The notes below the pieces were generated by a model. It saw nothing but the letters and a program-made list of their open reading frames with translations. It ran no database searches and was not told where the DNA came from. The translations under genes and the position numbers were made by a program. Below are positions 1 to 8,386 of a stretch of DNA of 40,527 nt, in pieces. The DNA comes from Bernardetia sp. (GTDB lineage: Bacteria; Bacteroidota; Bacteroidia; Cytophagales; Bernardetiaceae): assembly GCF_020630935.1 (NCBI RefSeq), contig NZ_JAHDIG010000045.1, positions 1 to 40,527 on the forward strand, given 5' to 3'. How positions within the stretch are numbered: the first letter of the stretch is position 1; the number at the start of each line of letters is the position of its first letter.

Positions 1-49
1 AAAAAAGTTCCTCAATAAGAAAAATAATTGATAATTTTTATACTAACTA

Positions 50-80
50 TTTGGAATACTGCAAATTATTCGTACCTTTG
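50..80 (+). promoter_or_regulatory. Bacteroidota-type promoter upstream of rplP
   Basis: TTTG at 50-53, exactly 19 nt, then TACCTTTG at 73-80. This is a perfect match to the Bacteroidota -33/-7 consensus (TTTG-N19-TAnnTTTG). Transcription would begin near 86-88, leaving about 450 nt before rplP. Because ribosomal genes inside a normal S10 operon need no promoter, this one suggests that rplP starts its own transcription unit here. Confidence 0.8.
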
Positions 81-539
81 CATTCCCTAAAGGATACTAT
101 ACGTGAGCAAAATGCTTTATACGTACAAGTCCTTTTTCAAAATCGCTTTCCTTATATCTTTAATTTTAAAGGTTATAGAAGTAGTAATGAGTAAGTCAAA
201 TTTGTCTCATTACACATTTTTGAGAAAGAATCCATTCTGTGTAAAAGTTTTGCATAGTATCTACAAGGGATTTGAAAAGCGTAATCTAATCAGACTTCTT
301 TCAGTAGAATAAAATTATATTAAGTTTTTTAAAGAAGTTAGAGTTCTTAATCAGAATCTTTACTTTCACTTAAAAGACTTTTTTTATTGCTTTTTTCTTA
401 AAGAAAAACATAGAAAACGTAATTCATAATTGATATTTTGAAATGATTTTTTAAGCAGATTCATAATTCAGTTATTGATTTTCTCAAAAGGTTATTTTCA
501 AATTTATCTTTTTAAAGACCATTAAACGCAAAAGGAGTT
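81..539 (+). other. Long AT-rich leader before rplP, no recognised gene
   Basis: About 450 nt between the promoter and rplP. In most bacteria rpsC abuts rplP, but no rpsC coding sequence is visible. A 69-codon frame opens with GTG at 103 (ATG at 112) and ends at 312. It resembles nothing I know and its composition looks like the surrounding spacer. The stretch contains copies of the AT-rich motif aattgata (near 431) that recurs in other spacers. It could be an autoregulatory 5' leader, but no defined structure was recognised. Confidence 0.5.
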
Positions 540-965
540 ATGTTACAGCCTAAGCGCACCAAGTTTCGTAAACGTCATAAAGAAGTACGTCGTACTAGAG
601 GTATTGCTCAACGTGGTTATACAGTAGATTTTGGTGATTTCGGTATCAAAGCCTTGGAGCCAGCGTGGATTACTTCACGTCAGATCGAAGCAGCTCGTAT
701 TGCTGTTACTCGTGCAATGAAGCGTCAAGGTCAGGTATGGATTCGCATTTTTCCTGACAAACCAATTACCAAGAAGCCTGCAGAGGTTCGTATGGGTAAG
801 GGTAAAGGTGCTCCTGAATATTGGGTAGCTCCTGTCGTACCAGGTACAGTACTTTTTGAAGTTTCAGGTGTTGATAAAGCACTAGCGCAAGAAGCATTGC
901 GTCTGGCTGCTCAAAAATTACCAATCAAAACTAAATTTGTTAAGCGTATTGATTTTGATGCTTAA
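540..965 (+). CDS. rplP: 50S ribosomal protein L16
   Basis: L16 of the large subunit, which helps shape the A-site tRNA region near the peptidyl transferase centre. At 141 aa it is close to the E. coli length of 136. It begins [14 protein letters not shown], the family signature, and contains the conserved RGIAQRG and [12 protein letters not shown] segments. The start is fixed by that N-terminus. An AGGAG lies only 2 nt before the ATG, too close to act as a classical ribosome binding site. It heads the ribosomal cluster here and is preceded by a promoter and a long leader instead of rpsC. rpmC follows 70 nt downstream. Confidence 0.97.
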   Translation: MLQPKRTKFRKRHKEVRRTRGIAQRGYTVDFGDFGIKALEPAWITSRQIEAARIAVTRAMKRQGQVWIRIFPDKPITKKPAEVRMGKGKGAPEYWVAPVVPGTVLFEVSGVDKALAQEALRLAAQKLPIKTKFVKRIDFDA

Positions 966-1035
966 TAGCTAAATGAATCAGCGTTTTGAGAGGGTAAAAA
1001 ACTTAATCTTAACCGACCTTTAACTTGACGAAGTT

Positions 1036-1248
1036 ATGACACTTAAAGAAACAAGAGAAGAAATCAGAGGACTAGATGATGCAGCCTTGAAAGCTAAAAT
1101 AGCTGAACAGCAAACTGCACTCCAACGCTTGAAGTTTAGCCACGCTATTTCTCAAATTGAGAACCCTTCAAGCATCAGAGATGCAAAACGCATGGTAGCT
1201 CGTCTAAAAACTGAACAAAGAGCAAGACAAATTGCTAAATCCAAGTAG
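1036..1248 (+). CDS. rpmC: 50S ribosomal protein L29
   Basis: L29 sits at the polypeptide exit tunnel, where SRP and trigger factor dock. At 70 aa it is slightly longer than the E. coli protein (63 aa). It shows the expected helical hairpin: an N-terminal [15 protein letters not shown] helix and a C-terminal helix with [14 protein letters not shown]. It lies between rplP and rpsQ as in the conserved S10 operon. The start codon is preceded by GTT, a context shared by several genes of this cluster, and there is no clear Shine-Dalgarno site. Confidence 0.95.
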   Translation: MTLKETREEIRGLDDAALKAKIAEQQTALQRLKFSHAISQIENPSSIRDAKRMVARLKTEQRARQIAKSK

Positions 1249-1283
1249 TTATTAATTTAATTGCTGCTAACAGTATTCTTACT

Positions 1284-1556
1284 ATGGAACAAGAAACAAA
1301 ACTAGAACGCAAAAGCCGTAAAGAACGTATCGGAATTGTCAAAAGTAATAAAATGACATCTACGATTACAGTTTCGGTAGAGCGTAGAGTAAAGCACCCA
1401 TTGTACGGAAAATTTGTAAAGAAAACTTCAAATTTTATGGCTCACGATGAAGGCAACACTGCTAATATTGGAGACCGTGTTCGTATTATGGAAACAAGAC
1501 CACTCAGCAAACGTAAGCGTTGGCGTTTGGTCGAAATCTTAGAACGTGCGAAGTAA
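1284..1556 (+). CDS. rpsQ: 30S ribosomal protein S17
   Basis: S17 is a primary 16S rRNA-binding protein with an OB fold. At 90 aa it is near the usual 84. The motifs [27 protein letters not shown] and the C-terminal [15 protein letters not shown] are typical. It follows rpmC by 35 nt. A spacer of about 150 nt containing a stable hairpin separates it from rplN, which is unusually wide for this operon. Confidence 0.96.
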   Translation: MEQETKLERKSRKERIGIVKSNKMTSTITVSVERRVKHPLYGKFVKKTSNFMAHDEGNTANIGDRVRIMETRPLSKRKRWRLVEILERAK

Positions 1557-1587
1557 TTGTATTTTATTACAATAAAAAGCCTTTCTC

Positions 1588-1616
1588 GTTCTGCTATAAA
1601 TTATTTTTAGCAGAAC
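1588..1616 (+). promoter_or_regulatory. Hairpin in the rpsQ-rplN spacer
   Basis: The arm gttctgcta (1588-1596) is perfectly complementary to tagcagaac (1608-1616), with an 11-nt loop. No U-run follows, so it is not a typical intrinsic terminator. It could be an RNase processing site, an mRNA stabiliser or a ribosomal-protein binding site. The role is inferred only from its position between two operon genes. Confidence 0.45.
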
Positions 1617-1704
1617 ATTCTAAAAATAACGTTACTTTTTTTGGTTGTTCATTTATAATCAATTTTAGTAGCACATCGTTTCACTCTTTAATTATTATTG
1701 AGCG

Positions 1705-2073
1705 ATGATTCAACAAGAAAGTCGTTTGGCAGTTGCTGACAACTCTGGAGCAAAAGAAGTTTTATGTATCCGTGTATTAGGTGGTACGAAAAAACGTTAT
1801 GCTTCTGTAGGAGATAAAATTGTCGTTTCTGTTAAATCTGCAATCCCTTCTGGAAATGTCAAGAAAGGAGCAGTTTCGAAAGCAGTCGTAGTGCGTACGA
1901 AAAAAGAAATACGCCGTAAAGATGGTTCATATATTCGCTTTGAAGAAAATGCAGCAGTACTCCTCAATGCTCAAGACGAGCCTCGTGGAACTCGTATTTT
2001 CGGCCCAGTGGCACGTGAACTAAGAGATAAAAGATTCATGAAAATTGTATCTTTAGCTCCCGAAGTACTTTAA
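1705..2073 (+). CDS. rplN: 50S ribosomal protein L14
   Basis: L14 contacts S12 and the 16S rRNA at the subunit interface. The length of 122 aa matches E. coli (123). Conserved parts are the N-terminal [18 protein letters not shown], the [15 protein letters not shown] stretch and the terminal [10 protein letters not shown]. The ATG at 1705 is supported by the MIQ start universal in the family. It is the first gene of the spc-type block. rplX follows after an AT-rich spacer of 80 nt. Confidence 0.97.
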   Translation: MIQQESRLAVADNSGAKEVLCIRVLGGTKKRYASVGDKIVVSVKSAIPSGNVKKGAVSKAVVVRTKKEIRRKDGSYIRFEENAAVLLNAQDEPRGTRIFGPVARELRDKRFMKIVSLAPEVL

Positions 2074-2153
2074 TAGAACTTTCTATAAAAGTCTTCTTTA
2101 AATTATTTAAGTGTTAGACACTAATGTACTAATTGTACAAATCCTTACGGATT

Positions 2154-2495
2154 ATGAAAAAGAAAAACACTCAAAAATCTGTCAAACTTCATGTAAAGAG
2201 GGGAGACAACGTAATCGTAATTGCGGGCAACCACAAAGGCGAACAAGGAACAATTACTGAAGTAAAAGTTAAAGAGCAACGTGTAATTGTAGAAGGTTTG
2301 AATATGGTAAAAAAGCATATCAAGCCGTCTGCAAACAATCCAGAAGGTGGTATCATCGAAATGGAAGCTCCTATTCACATCAGCAACGTAGCACATGTAG
2401 ATGCTAAATCTGGTACTGCAACACGTATCGGACGTAAGAAAGATGAGAACGGTAAACTTGTTCGTTATTCTAAAAAAAGTGGTGAAATTATTTAA
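2154..2495 (+). CDS. rplX: 50S ribosomal protein L24
   Basis: L24 starts 50S assembly and lies near the exit tunnel. I chose ATG 2154 (113 aa) over an in-frame TTG at 2133, because the seven residues that TTG would add are not typical and the ATG has the ATTATG context seen at other starts here. The KOW motif is visible: [18 protein letters not shown], then [10 protein letters not shown]. The C-terminal region ([19 protein letters not shown]) is typical. Only 3 nt separate it from rplE, so the two are translationally linked. Confidence 0.95.
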   Translation: MKKKNTQKSVKLHVKRGDNVIVIAGNHKGEQGTITEVKVKEQRVIVEGLNMVKKHIKPSANNPEGGIIEMEAPIHISNVAHVDAKSGTATRIGRKKDENGKLVRYSKKSGEII

Positions 2496-2498
2496 GTT

Positions 2499-3044
2499 AT
2501 GGCAACACCTCGTTTAAAAGATAAATACTTCAATGAAGTAGTTCCTGCTCTAAAAGACAAATTTGAGTTTAAATCAGTCATGAGAGTGGCTCGTTTACAA
2601 AAAATTTGTATTAATAGTGGAGTTGGAAAAGCTGTCTCAGACAAGAAACTCATCGATACTGCCGTAGAAGAAATTTCTACTATCGCTGGACAACGTGCTG
2701 TACCGACATACTCTAAGAAAGCTATCTCGAACTTTAAACTTCGTGAAGATATGCCGATTGGTGTGCGTGTAACACTTAGAGGCGATCAGATGTATGAATT
2801 CTTAGACCGTTTGATAACAGTTTCAATGCCTCGTGTACGTGACTTCAAAGGTATTAGTGATAAAGGCTTTGATGGTCGTGGAAACTACACTTTGGGCGTG
2901 AAAGAACAAATTATATTCCCTGAAATTTCGATCGATAAAGTGAAGCAAATTACAGGAATGGATATTACTTTTGTTACTACTGCTCAAACTGATGAGGAAG
3001 GATTGGCTCTTTTGAAAGAACTTGGTATGCCTTTTCGCAGCTAA
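2499..3044 (+). CDS. rplE: 50S ribosomal protein L5
   Basis: L5 binds 5S rRNA and contacts P-site tRNA. At 181 aa it matches E. coli (179). Diagnostic segments are [16 protein letters not shown], the [18 protein letters not shown] loop, GVRVTLRG and [20 protein letters not shown]. The gene starts 3 nt after the rplX stop. A 128-nt spacer follows, in which aagttcaaat occurs twice and caatatt/aatattg can pair. Confidence 0.97.
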   Translation: MATPRLKDKYFNEVVPALKDKFEFKSVMRVARLQKICINSGVGKAVSDKKLIDTAVEEISTIAGQRAVPTYSKKAISNFKLREDMPIGVRVTLRGDQMYEFLDRLITVSMPRVRDFKGISDKGFDGRGNYTLGVKEQIIFPEISIDKVKQITGMDITFVTTAQTDEEGLALLKELGMPFRS

Positions 3045-3172
3045 TTTCAATCAATTTTGAACAAATCTGACTTATCTAAATCAATATTTAAGTAATATTG
3101 TATTCAGAACTGAGCCGAATTGAAGTTCAAATTTAATAAAGTTCAAATCCAAATCTAAGTCAATCATAAGTT

Positions 3173-3460
3173 ATGGCTAAATCATCGATGATTGCACGTG
3201 AGCGTAAACGCCAAAAGTTGGTAGATAAATATGCTGAAAAACGTGCAGAATTAAAAAAACGTGCAAAAGAAGGAGATATTGAAGCACAAATCGCTTTAGA
3301 TAAGCTTCCAAAGGATGCTTCTCCAGTTCGTTTGCACAATCGTTGCCGTTTGACGGGTCGCCCTCGTGGCTACATGCGCCGTTTTGGTATCTGTCGTGTT
3401 GTTTTTAGAGAAATGGCTAACGATGGAAAAATACCAGGTGTAACAAAATCAAGCTGGTAA
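3173..3460 (+). CDS. rpsN: 30S ribosomal protein S14, zinc-free type
   Basis: S14 lies in the head of the 30S subunit. At 95 aa it is the long form (E. coli 101 aa), not the short zinc-ribbon form of about 61 aa. There is no CxxC pair, only single cysteines in [12 protein letters not shown] and [10 protein letters not shown]. The C-terminus IPGVTKSSW is the classic ending. Its position between rplE and rpsH is standard, but the flanking spacers of 128 and 122 nt are wide. Confidence 0.96.
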   Translation: MAKSSMIARERKRQKLVDKYAEKRAELKKRAKEGDIEAQIALDKLPKDASPVRLHNRCRLTGRPRGYMRRFGICRVVFREMANDGKIPGVTKSSW

Positions 3461-3582
3461 TTCTTTTTACAAGGACTATACTTACCCAAATTCTTTAGAA
3501 TTTTATATATAATATTTTTAATCTTTGGGGAATAAAAAATTAAGTTCTTTTTTCATATTTCCTGAATATAAACCTTGAGGGA

Positions 3583-3981
3583 ATGACAACGGATCCTATT
3601 GCAGACTATCTGACTAGACTCAGAAACGCAATCAAAGCTAATCATAGAATTGTAGAAGTTCCAGCTTCAAAATTGAAGAAGGAAATGACTAAAATTTTGT
3701 ATGATAAAGGCTATATACAAGGCTATAAATTTGTAGATGCACCAGTAGGAGCTTCTATCAAAATAGCATTAAAGTATCATCCTGCTACTCGTACTCCTGC
3801 TATCACGCACTTAGAGCGTGTAAGTAAGCCAGGTTTGCGTCAGTACCGTAAGTCTGATGAATTACCTCGTGTACTCAATGGATTGGGTATCGCTGTAATC
3901 TCAACTTCACACGGTGTTATGACTGACAAAGAGGCAAGAAGTAGCAACGTAGGAGGAGAAGTACTTTGTTACGTATATTAA
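3583..3981 (+). CDS. rpsH: 30S ribosomal protein S8
   Basis: S8 is a primary 16S rRNA binder and, in E. coli, the translational repressor of the spc operon. The length of 132 aa is normal (E. coli 130). Visible signatures are [13 protein letters not shown] at the start, [35 protein letters not shown] and a C-terminal GGEVLCYVY. Whether it represses this operon cannot be told from sequence. The spacer after it carries a 15-nt-period direct repeat. Confidence 0.97.
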   Translation: MTTDPIADYLTRLRNAIKANHRIVEVPASKLKKEMTKILYDKGYIQGYKFVDAPVGASIKIALKYHPATRTPAITHLERVSKPGLRQYRKSDELPRVLNGLGIAVISTSHGVMTDKEARSSNVGGEVLCYVY

Positions 3982-4084
3982 TATTGCACTCATTTCATAT
4001 AATTCGTATAATTCATTTAGATTGTTTCAATGATAAGATGAGTTTCAAAATACATAATAATTTTATTACTATTTAGAGTAATTT

Positions 4085-4119
4085 AATTCGTAATTGACAA
4101 ATTCGTAATTGATAATTGA
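4085..4119. repeat. AT-rich direct repeat in the rpsH-rplF spacer
   Basis: aattcgtaattga occurs at 4085-4097 and again at 4100-4112, a 15-nt period, followed by taattga-like sequence. Related tracts occur at about 26-38, 425-436, 5721-5738 and 26988-27022. They look like members of an AT-rich spacer repeat family common in Bacteroidota, which is inference from resemblance. Confidence 0.5.
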
Positions 4120-4143
4120 ACCATCTAATAAATCTGATAGAAA

Positions 4144-4695
4144 ATGTCACGAATTGGTAAAAACCCAGTTACTATCCCTAGTGGAGTAACTATTAACGTT
4201 TCGGACAACACCATCAAAGTAAAAGGTGCAAAAGGCGAGCTTACTCGTACGATTGACCCTAGAATTTCTGTAAAAGAAGAAGATGGAAAGTTGGTTTTTG
4301 AGCGTTCTAACGAAGAAAAACAAACTCGTGCTATGCATGGTTTATACCGTGCTTTGGTACAGAATATGGTTCAAGGCGTATCTGAAGGTTACAAGACTCA
4401 ATTGGAGCTTGTAGGTGTAGGATACAAAGCAGAAGCAAAAGGACAAATTCTTGAGCTGAACTTGGGTTACTCACACAATATCTTTATGCAAATTCCTAAA
4501 GAAGTTAGTGTAAGTACTGAGATGCTAAAAGGTCAGAACCCTAAAGTTACCTTAGAATCTAGCGACAAAGAATTACTCGGACACATTACTGCTAAAATAC
4601 GCTCACTTCGTAAGACTGAGCCGTACAAAGGTAAAGGTGTACGCTTTGTGGGCGAACAGATTCGTCGTAAGGCTGGTAAGAGCGCAGGTAAATAA
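4144..4695 (+). CDS. rplF: 50S ribosomal protein L6
   Basis: L6 binds 23S rRNA near the GTPase-associated centre and the sarcin-ricin loop. At 183 aa it is close to E. coli (177). It begins MSRIGKNPVTIPSGV and ends with the signature RKTEPYKGKGVRF followed by GEQIRRKAGKSAGK. Two tandem L6 folds of about 80 residues each are expected. It is separated from rpsH by 162 nt and from rplR by 99 nt, both unusually long. Confidence 0.97.
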   Translation: MSRIGKNPVTIPSGVTINVSDNTIKVKGAKGELTRTIDPRISVKEEDGKLVFERSNEEKQTRAMHGLYRALVQNMVQGVSEGYKTQLELVGVGYKAEAKGQILELNLGYSHNIFMQIPKEVSVSTEMLKGQNPKVTLESSDKELLGHITAKIRSLRKTEPYKGKGVRFVGEQIRRKAGKSAGK

Positions 4696-4794
4696 TCGTT
4701 GAGTAATTTTAACTGATTGAAAAATTAGTATAAAAAAAATAATACGATAACTTCGTGTTCCTTATTTTGAGAAATTTTATAATAAACTAGTATC

Positions 4795-5151
4795 ATGGCA
4801 ACTACCTCACGCAAGAGTCAGCGTCGAACTCGTATTAGACGTAGTATTCGTAAAAAATTAGCGGGAACAGCCGAAAGACCACGTCTTTCTGTATTTCGCA
4901 GCAACAAATATATTTATACCCAGCTCATCGACGATGTAAATGGGCGTACCCTTGTGAGTGCTTCTCTCAAAGATATTGATGCTGAGAAACATATCAACCA
5001 AGAACTATCAAAGCAAGTAGGTTCAAAACTTGCTGAGCGTGCTAAAGAAAAAGGTATCGATAAAGTAGTTTTTGACAGAAATGGTTTCTTATATCACGGA
5101 AATATCAAAGCAGTAGCAGAAGGCGCACGAGAAGGTGGACTTCAATTCTAA
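4795..5151 (+). CDS. rplR: 50S ribosomal protein L18
   Basis: L18 binds 5S rRNA together with L5. The length of 118 aa matches E. coli (117). A basic N-terminal tail ([16 protein letters not shown]) precedes [20 protein letters not shown]. The C-terminal [20 protein letters not shown] is highly conserved. rpsE follows after 26 nt, the usual order, and this is one of the few tight junctions in the block. Confidence 0.97.
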   Translation: MATTSRKSQRRTRIRRSIRKKLAGTAERPRLSVFRSNKYIYTQLIDDVNGRTLVSASLKDIDAEKHINQELSKQVGSKLAERAKEKGIDKVVFDRNGFLYHGNIKAVAEGAREGGLQF

Positions 5152-5177
5152 ACACTTTGCAACCGACCTCATAAATT

Positions 5178-5693
5178 ATGGCAGCAAACGTAAATACCGT
5201 TAAAGCAAGCGAAATAGAACTAAAAGAAAAAGTAGTTACTATCAATCGTGTAGCAAAAGTAGTAAAAGGTGGTCGTCGTTTCAGCTTTGCAGCATTAGTT
5301 GTAGTTGGCGATGGCAACGGTGTAGCAGGTTACGGTCTTGGTAAAGCCAATGAAGTAACAGATGCTATTCAAAAAGGTATAGAAGACGCTAAGAAAAACT
5401 TAGTGAAAGTACCAATTATCAAAAATACGATACCACATCCTATTATTGGTAAATTTGGCGCAGCTAAAGTAATGCTCAAACCTGCAACGCCAGGTACTGG
5501 AGTTATTGCTGGTGGTGGTGCAAGAGCCGTATTGGAAGCAATCGGTATCGAAAACGTACTTGCTAAGTCTCAAGGCTCAAATAACCCAGGAAACGTAGTT
5601 CGTGCTACATTTGATGCATTATTGCGTATGCGTGATGCAAAAGCAGTAGCAGAGCAGCGTGGTGTTAATCTTACCAAAGTTTTTAATGGGTAA
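5178..5693 (+). CDS. rpsE: 30S ribosomal protein S5
   Basis: S5 acts in translational fidelity and the mRNA entry helicase region. The length of 171 aa is normal (E. coli 167). The dsRBD-like segment [20 protein letters not shown] is followed by the S5 C-terminal fold with [32 protein letters not shown] and the [16 protein letters not shown] motif. It is preceded by rplR (26 nt) and followed by a 190-nt AT-rich spacer before rpmD. Confidence 0.97.
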   Translation: MAANVNTVKASEIELKEKVVTINRVAKVVKGGRRFSFAALVVVGDGNGVAGYGLGKANEVTDAIQKGIEDAKKNLVKVPIIKNTIPHPIIGKFGAAKVMLKPATPGTGVIAGGGARAVLEAIGIENVLAKSQGSNNPGNVVRATFDALLRMRDAKAVAEQRGVNLTKVFNG

Positions 5694-5720
5694 GAAAGTA
5701 ATTAACAATGAATAATTTAT

Positions 5721-5738
5721 AATTGATAATTATCAATT
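5721..5738. repeat. Perfect AT-rich palindrome in the rpsE-rpmD spacer
   Basis: aattgataattatcaatt is an exact 18-bp palindrome inside a 190-nt spacer that also holds further attatcaatt tracts (about 5829-5840). It resembles the AT-rich tract near 4085-4119. It is probably a repeat remnant and has no evident regulatory role. Confidence 0.5.
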
Positions 5739-5883
5739 CAATTATTGACTTCATTCTCAATGTCTTTACAATAAATTGTCTTGTAAATAACAGTTTGAGG
5801 CTTATTAATTTGAAGTTTAAGTAATTTTTAATTATCAATTTTACATTGTCAATTTATCTGATTACCAAAAACTATTTAGTAAA

Positions 5884-6063
5884 ATGGCGAAAATTCGTAT
5901 TACTCAGGTGCGTAGCTCAATCAAACGCCCAAAAAAACAACGCCTAACTTTGGAAGCTCTAGGGCTTCGCAAAATGCACCAAACCGTAGAGCAGGAAAAT
6001 ACTCCTAACATACTTGGAATGGTAAAGGCTGTAGAACATTTAGTAAAAGTAGAGGAAGCATAG
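5884..6063 (+). CDS. rpmD: 50S ribosomal protein L30
   Basis: A 59-codon frame that translates to MAKIRITQVRSSIKRPKKQR, then LTLEALGLRKMHQTVEQE, then NTPNILGMVKAVEHLVKVEE, ending at TAG 6061-6063. This is a full-length L30 (E. coli 59 aa), with the conserved LxALGLRKM core. It lies between rpsE and rplO exactly where L30 is expected. It is easy to miss because of its length. Confidence 0.95.
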   Translation: MAKIRITQVRSSIKRPKKQRLTLEALGLRKMHQTVEQENTPNILGMVKAVEHLVKVEEA

Positions 6064-6114
6064 GTTATAAACACGATATTTTGAGGATAACTTTAAATCT
6101 TATCTTCAGAATAC

Positions 6115-6144
6115 TTTAGAAAAAGATTTTTTTTTCTACCTTTG
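6115..6144 (+). promoter_or_regulatory. Bacteroidota-type promoter upstream of rplO
   Basis: TTTA at 6115-6118, 18 nt, then TACCTTTG at 6137-6144, a full match to the -7 element TAnnTTTG and close to the -33 element. TACCTTTGCA is identical to the -7 region of the promoter at 73-82. Transcription would start about 155 nt before rplO, giving rplO-secY a separate transcript inside the ribosomal cluster. Confidence 0.65.
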
Positions 6145-6306
6145 CACTCACTTGAACAAATTCCTTATTAAGCAAAGACTTATTGTTGTTTGTTTTTTCT
6201 AAGGATTTTGTCTTTTAATCTCATTACATTTTACTCAAAGCGTTTAGCCTATAAAATGGATTAGGAAATAGCGAGTTTTGGGTAATTATATAAACTAATC
6301 TAAGAA

Positions 6307-6753
6307 ATGAAACTTCATCAGTTAAGACCTGCAAAAGGGGCTGTAAAGTCTAGCAAAAGAGTAGGTCGTGGACAAGGATCTGGACGTGGTGGTACATCTA
6401 CACGTGGACATAAAGGAGCGCAATCTCGTTCTGGTTATAGCCAAAAATTAGGTTTTGAAGGTGGACAGATGCCACTTCAACGTCGTGTACCTAAGTTTGG
6501 TTTTAAAAACCCAGCTCGTGTTGCTTATAAGCCAATTAACTTGGATACTCTTCAAGAACTTGCTACAAAGAAAAATACTACTGTTATTGATGTAGAATTA
6601 TTAGCTGCAAATGGTTTGGCAGGAAAAGGCGATTTGGTAAAAGTATTGAATCGTGGAGAACTGACAACAGCTATTGAGGTTACTGCACATAAATTTTCTG
6701 CTGCTGCTAAAGAAAGCATTGAAAAAGCAGGAGGAAAAGCAACTACACTCTAA
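6307..6753 (+). CDS. rplO: 50S ribosomal protein L15
   Basis: L15 is a late 50S assembly protein buried in domain II of the 23S rRNA. At 148 aa it matches E. coli (144). It begins MKLHQLRPAKGAVKSSKR, followed by a glycine/arginine-rich loop (VGRGQGSGRGGTSTRGHKGA) and GGQMPLQRRVPKFGF. It has its own likely promoter at 6115-6144, and a hairpin sits between it and secY. Confidence 0.97.
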   Translation: MKLHQLRPAKGAVKSSKRVGRGQGSGRGGTSTRGHKGAQSRSGYSQKLGFEGGQMPLQRRVPKFGFKNPARVAYKPINLDTLQELATKKNTTVIDVELLAANGLAGKGDLVKVLNRGELTTAIEVTAHKFSAAAKESIEKAGGKATTL

Positions 6754-6761
6754 CAACAAGA

Positions 6762-6801
6762 AAGCCGATTATGCTCTATGAAAGTAGCTCATAATCGGCT
6801 T
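6762..6801 (+). terminator. Hairpin between rplO and secY, possible attenuator
   Basis: aagccgattatg (6762-6773) pairs perfectly with cataatcggctt (6790-6801), a 12-bp stem with a 16-nt loop, beginning 9 nt after the rplO stop. No T-run follows, so it may be a partial terminator, a processing site or a Rho-independent attenuator that lowers secY expression relative to the ribosomal genes. Confidence 0.5.
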
Positions 6802-6888
6802 AACTTGATTATAATTTATACTAATTACTATATATCTAGTATTATAAGTCTAAAGGCTTATGAAATTTAGTAAACTAGAAAAAGCATT

Positions 6889-8223
6889 ATGAAGAAGTTT
6901 TTTGAAACTATAAAAAATATCTTTTCTGTAAAGGAACTCAAAGACCGTATTTTCCTTACTATTGGATTACTAATGGTTTTTCGTTTAGGTTCTTTTATTG
7001 TTTTACCTGGTGTTGATCCAAGTAAACTTGATACAGGAAAAAATGGTATTTTAGGCTTTATAGATAATATTTTAGGAGGTGCATTTGAGCGTGCCTCAAT
7101 ATTTGCCTTAGGTATCATGCCTTATATCTCTGCATCAATTATCATTCAACTTCTTACTGTGGCTGTTCCGACATTCCAAAAAATGCAGAAAGAAGGAGAG
7201 TCGGGTCGTAAAAAACTTACTCAAATCACTCGTGCGCTTACTATACTTATTACTATCGGACAAGGTTTTGCCTACTTAAAAGGAACTGTTCCAGTAGATG
7301 CAATTATTATAGATCAAACGTTCTTCTTAATATCATCTATTGTTATTCTCACTTCAGGTACAGTTTTCTGTATGTGGTTAGGAGAAAAAATCACAGATAA
7401 AGGAATTGGAAATGGTATTTCACTTCTCATTATGATAGGTATTATCTCACGTTTCCCAATGGCAATCGTTTCAGAAGCAACTTCAAAAGGAGCAAGTGGA
7501 GTATTTCTTTTTGTTTTAGAGGTTTTAGCTTTATACTTGGTAGTTATGGGAGTTGTTCTTATTGTACAAGCTGTACGCTATGTTCCACTTCAGTATGTAA
7601 AGCAAGTAGCAGGTCGTTCTCAAAAGCAAATGCTTACTCAAAAGAAACGTTCTGCATTACCTCTTAAAGTAAATGCAGCAGGTGTAATGCCAATCATCTT
7701 TGCACAAGCACTTATGTTTTTACCTCCTTTGGTAGCTGGAGCTTTTCAAGGTGATGATACGCCAAATGCAGATTATGTAGCACAAGCATTTTCAGACTTT
7801 ACTTCAATAGAATACAATGTTCTTTTTGCTGTCTTGATTATTGCATTCACGTTCTTCTATACTGCAATGACTATCAATGTACAACAAATTGCAGATAATT
7901 TGAAAGATAGTGGAGGGTTTGTACCAGGTGTTACTCCAGGGGAAGAAACCAAAAACTACTTAGGTAAAATTTTAGATAGAATTACTCTTCCAGGTGCAAT
8001 TTTTATTGCGATTGTAGCTGTACTTCCTGCTTTAGCAGCAGCAGCTGGTGTAGGTACTCAGTTTGCTCAATTCTATGGAGGAACATCTCTTCTCATTATG
8101 GTAGGTGTTGTATTAGATACACTTCAACAGATTGAGAGTTACCTATTGAACAAAGAATACGATGGACTTATGAATACAGGAAGTGTAAAAGGTCGTCAAG
8201 CACAACCAATGAACTATATATAA
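6889..8223 (+). CDS. secY: Protein translocase subunit SecY
   Basis: Central channel of the Sec translocon in the inner membrane, exporting unfolded proteins and inserting membrane proteins. At 444 aa it equals E. coli SecY (443), with ten hydrophobic segments. Visible signatures include the plug/TM2 region ALGIMPYISASIIIQLL, GIGNGISLLIMIGII and the cytoplasmic loop NLKDSGGFVPGVTPGEET, part of the SecA/ribosome-binding face. It follows rplO at 135 nt behind a hairpin and is closed by a strong terminator, so secY ends a transcription unit here. Confidence 0.97.
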   Translation: MKKFFETIKNIFSVKELKDRIFLTIGLLMVFRLGSFIVLPGVDPSKLDTGKNGILGFIDNILGGAFERASIFALGIMPYISASIIIQLLTVAVPTFQKMQKEGESGRKKLTQITRALTILITIGQGFAYLKGTVPVDAIIIDQTFFLISSIVILTSGTVFCMWLGEKITDKGIGNGISLLIMIGIISRFPMAIVSEATSKGASGVFLFVLEVLALYLVVMGVVLIVQAVRYVPLQYVKQVAGRSQKQMLTQKKRSALPLKVNAAGVMPIIFAQALMFLPPLVAGAFQGDDTPNADYVAQAFSDFTSIEYNVLFAVLIIAFTFFYTAMTINVQQIADNLKDSGGFVPGVTPGEETKNYLGKILDRITLPGAIFIAIVAVLPALAAAAGVGTQFAQFYGGTSLLIMVGVVLDTLQQIESYLLNKEYDGLMNTGSVKGRQAQPMNYI

Positions 8224-8294
8224 ATCAAAACAAATCACTTCTTCATTGTATTATATAATGCGAGTACGACTTGTTTAGATTTTAAAATCATTAT

Positions 8295-8332
8295 ACAAAG
8301 CATCAAGAATCGACTTGATGCTTTGTTTTTTT
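8295..8332 (+). terminator. Intrinsic terminator after secY
   Basis: acaaagcatcaag (8295-8307), 6-nt loop, cttgatgctttgt (8314-8326): a perfect 13-bp stem followed by a run of T. This is a classical Rho-independent terminator that should end the ribosomal/secY transcript before map. Confidence 0.9.
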
Positions 8333-8386
8333 AGATGAAATTATTAACCCTTTATTTTACTTTTTGATAATAAAATCAATAGAAAA

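Noticed and set aside
103-312. 69-codon frame in the rplP leader
   Set aside because: GTG start, spacer-like composition, no recognisable family, and it lies in a region better explained as an untranslated leader. Kept only as a remark on that region.
1520-1708. 62-codon frame overlapping the rpsQ end and spacer
   Set aside because: Out of frame with rpsQ, phenylalanine/asparagine-rich from AT-rich spacer, and overlaps the rplN start.
2133-2153. TTG start for rplX
   Set aside because: ATG 2154 has the better context and the extra seven residues are not typical of L24.
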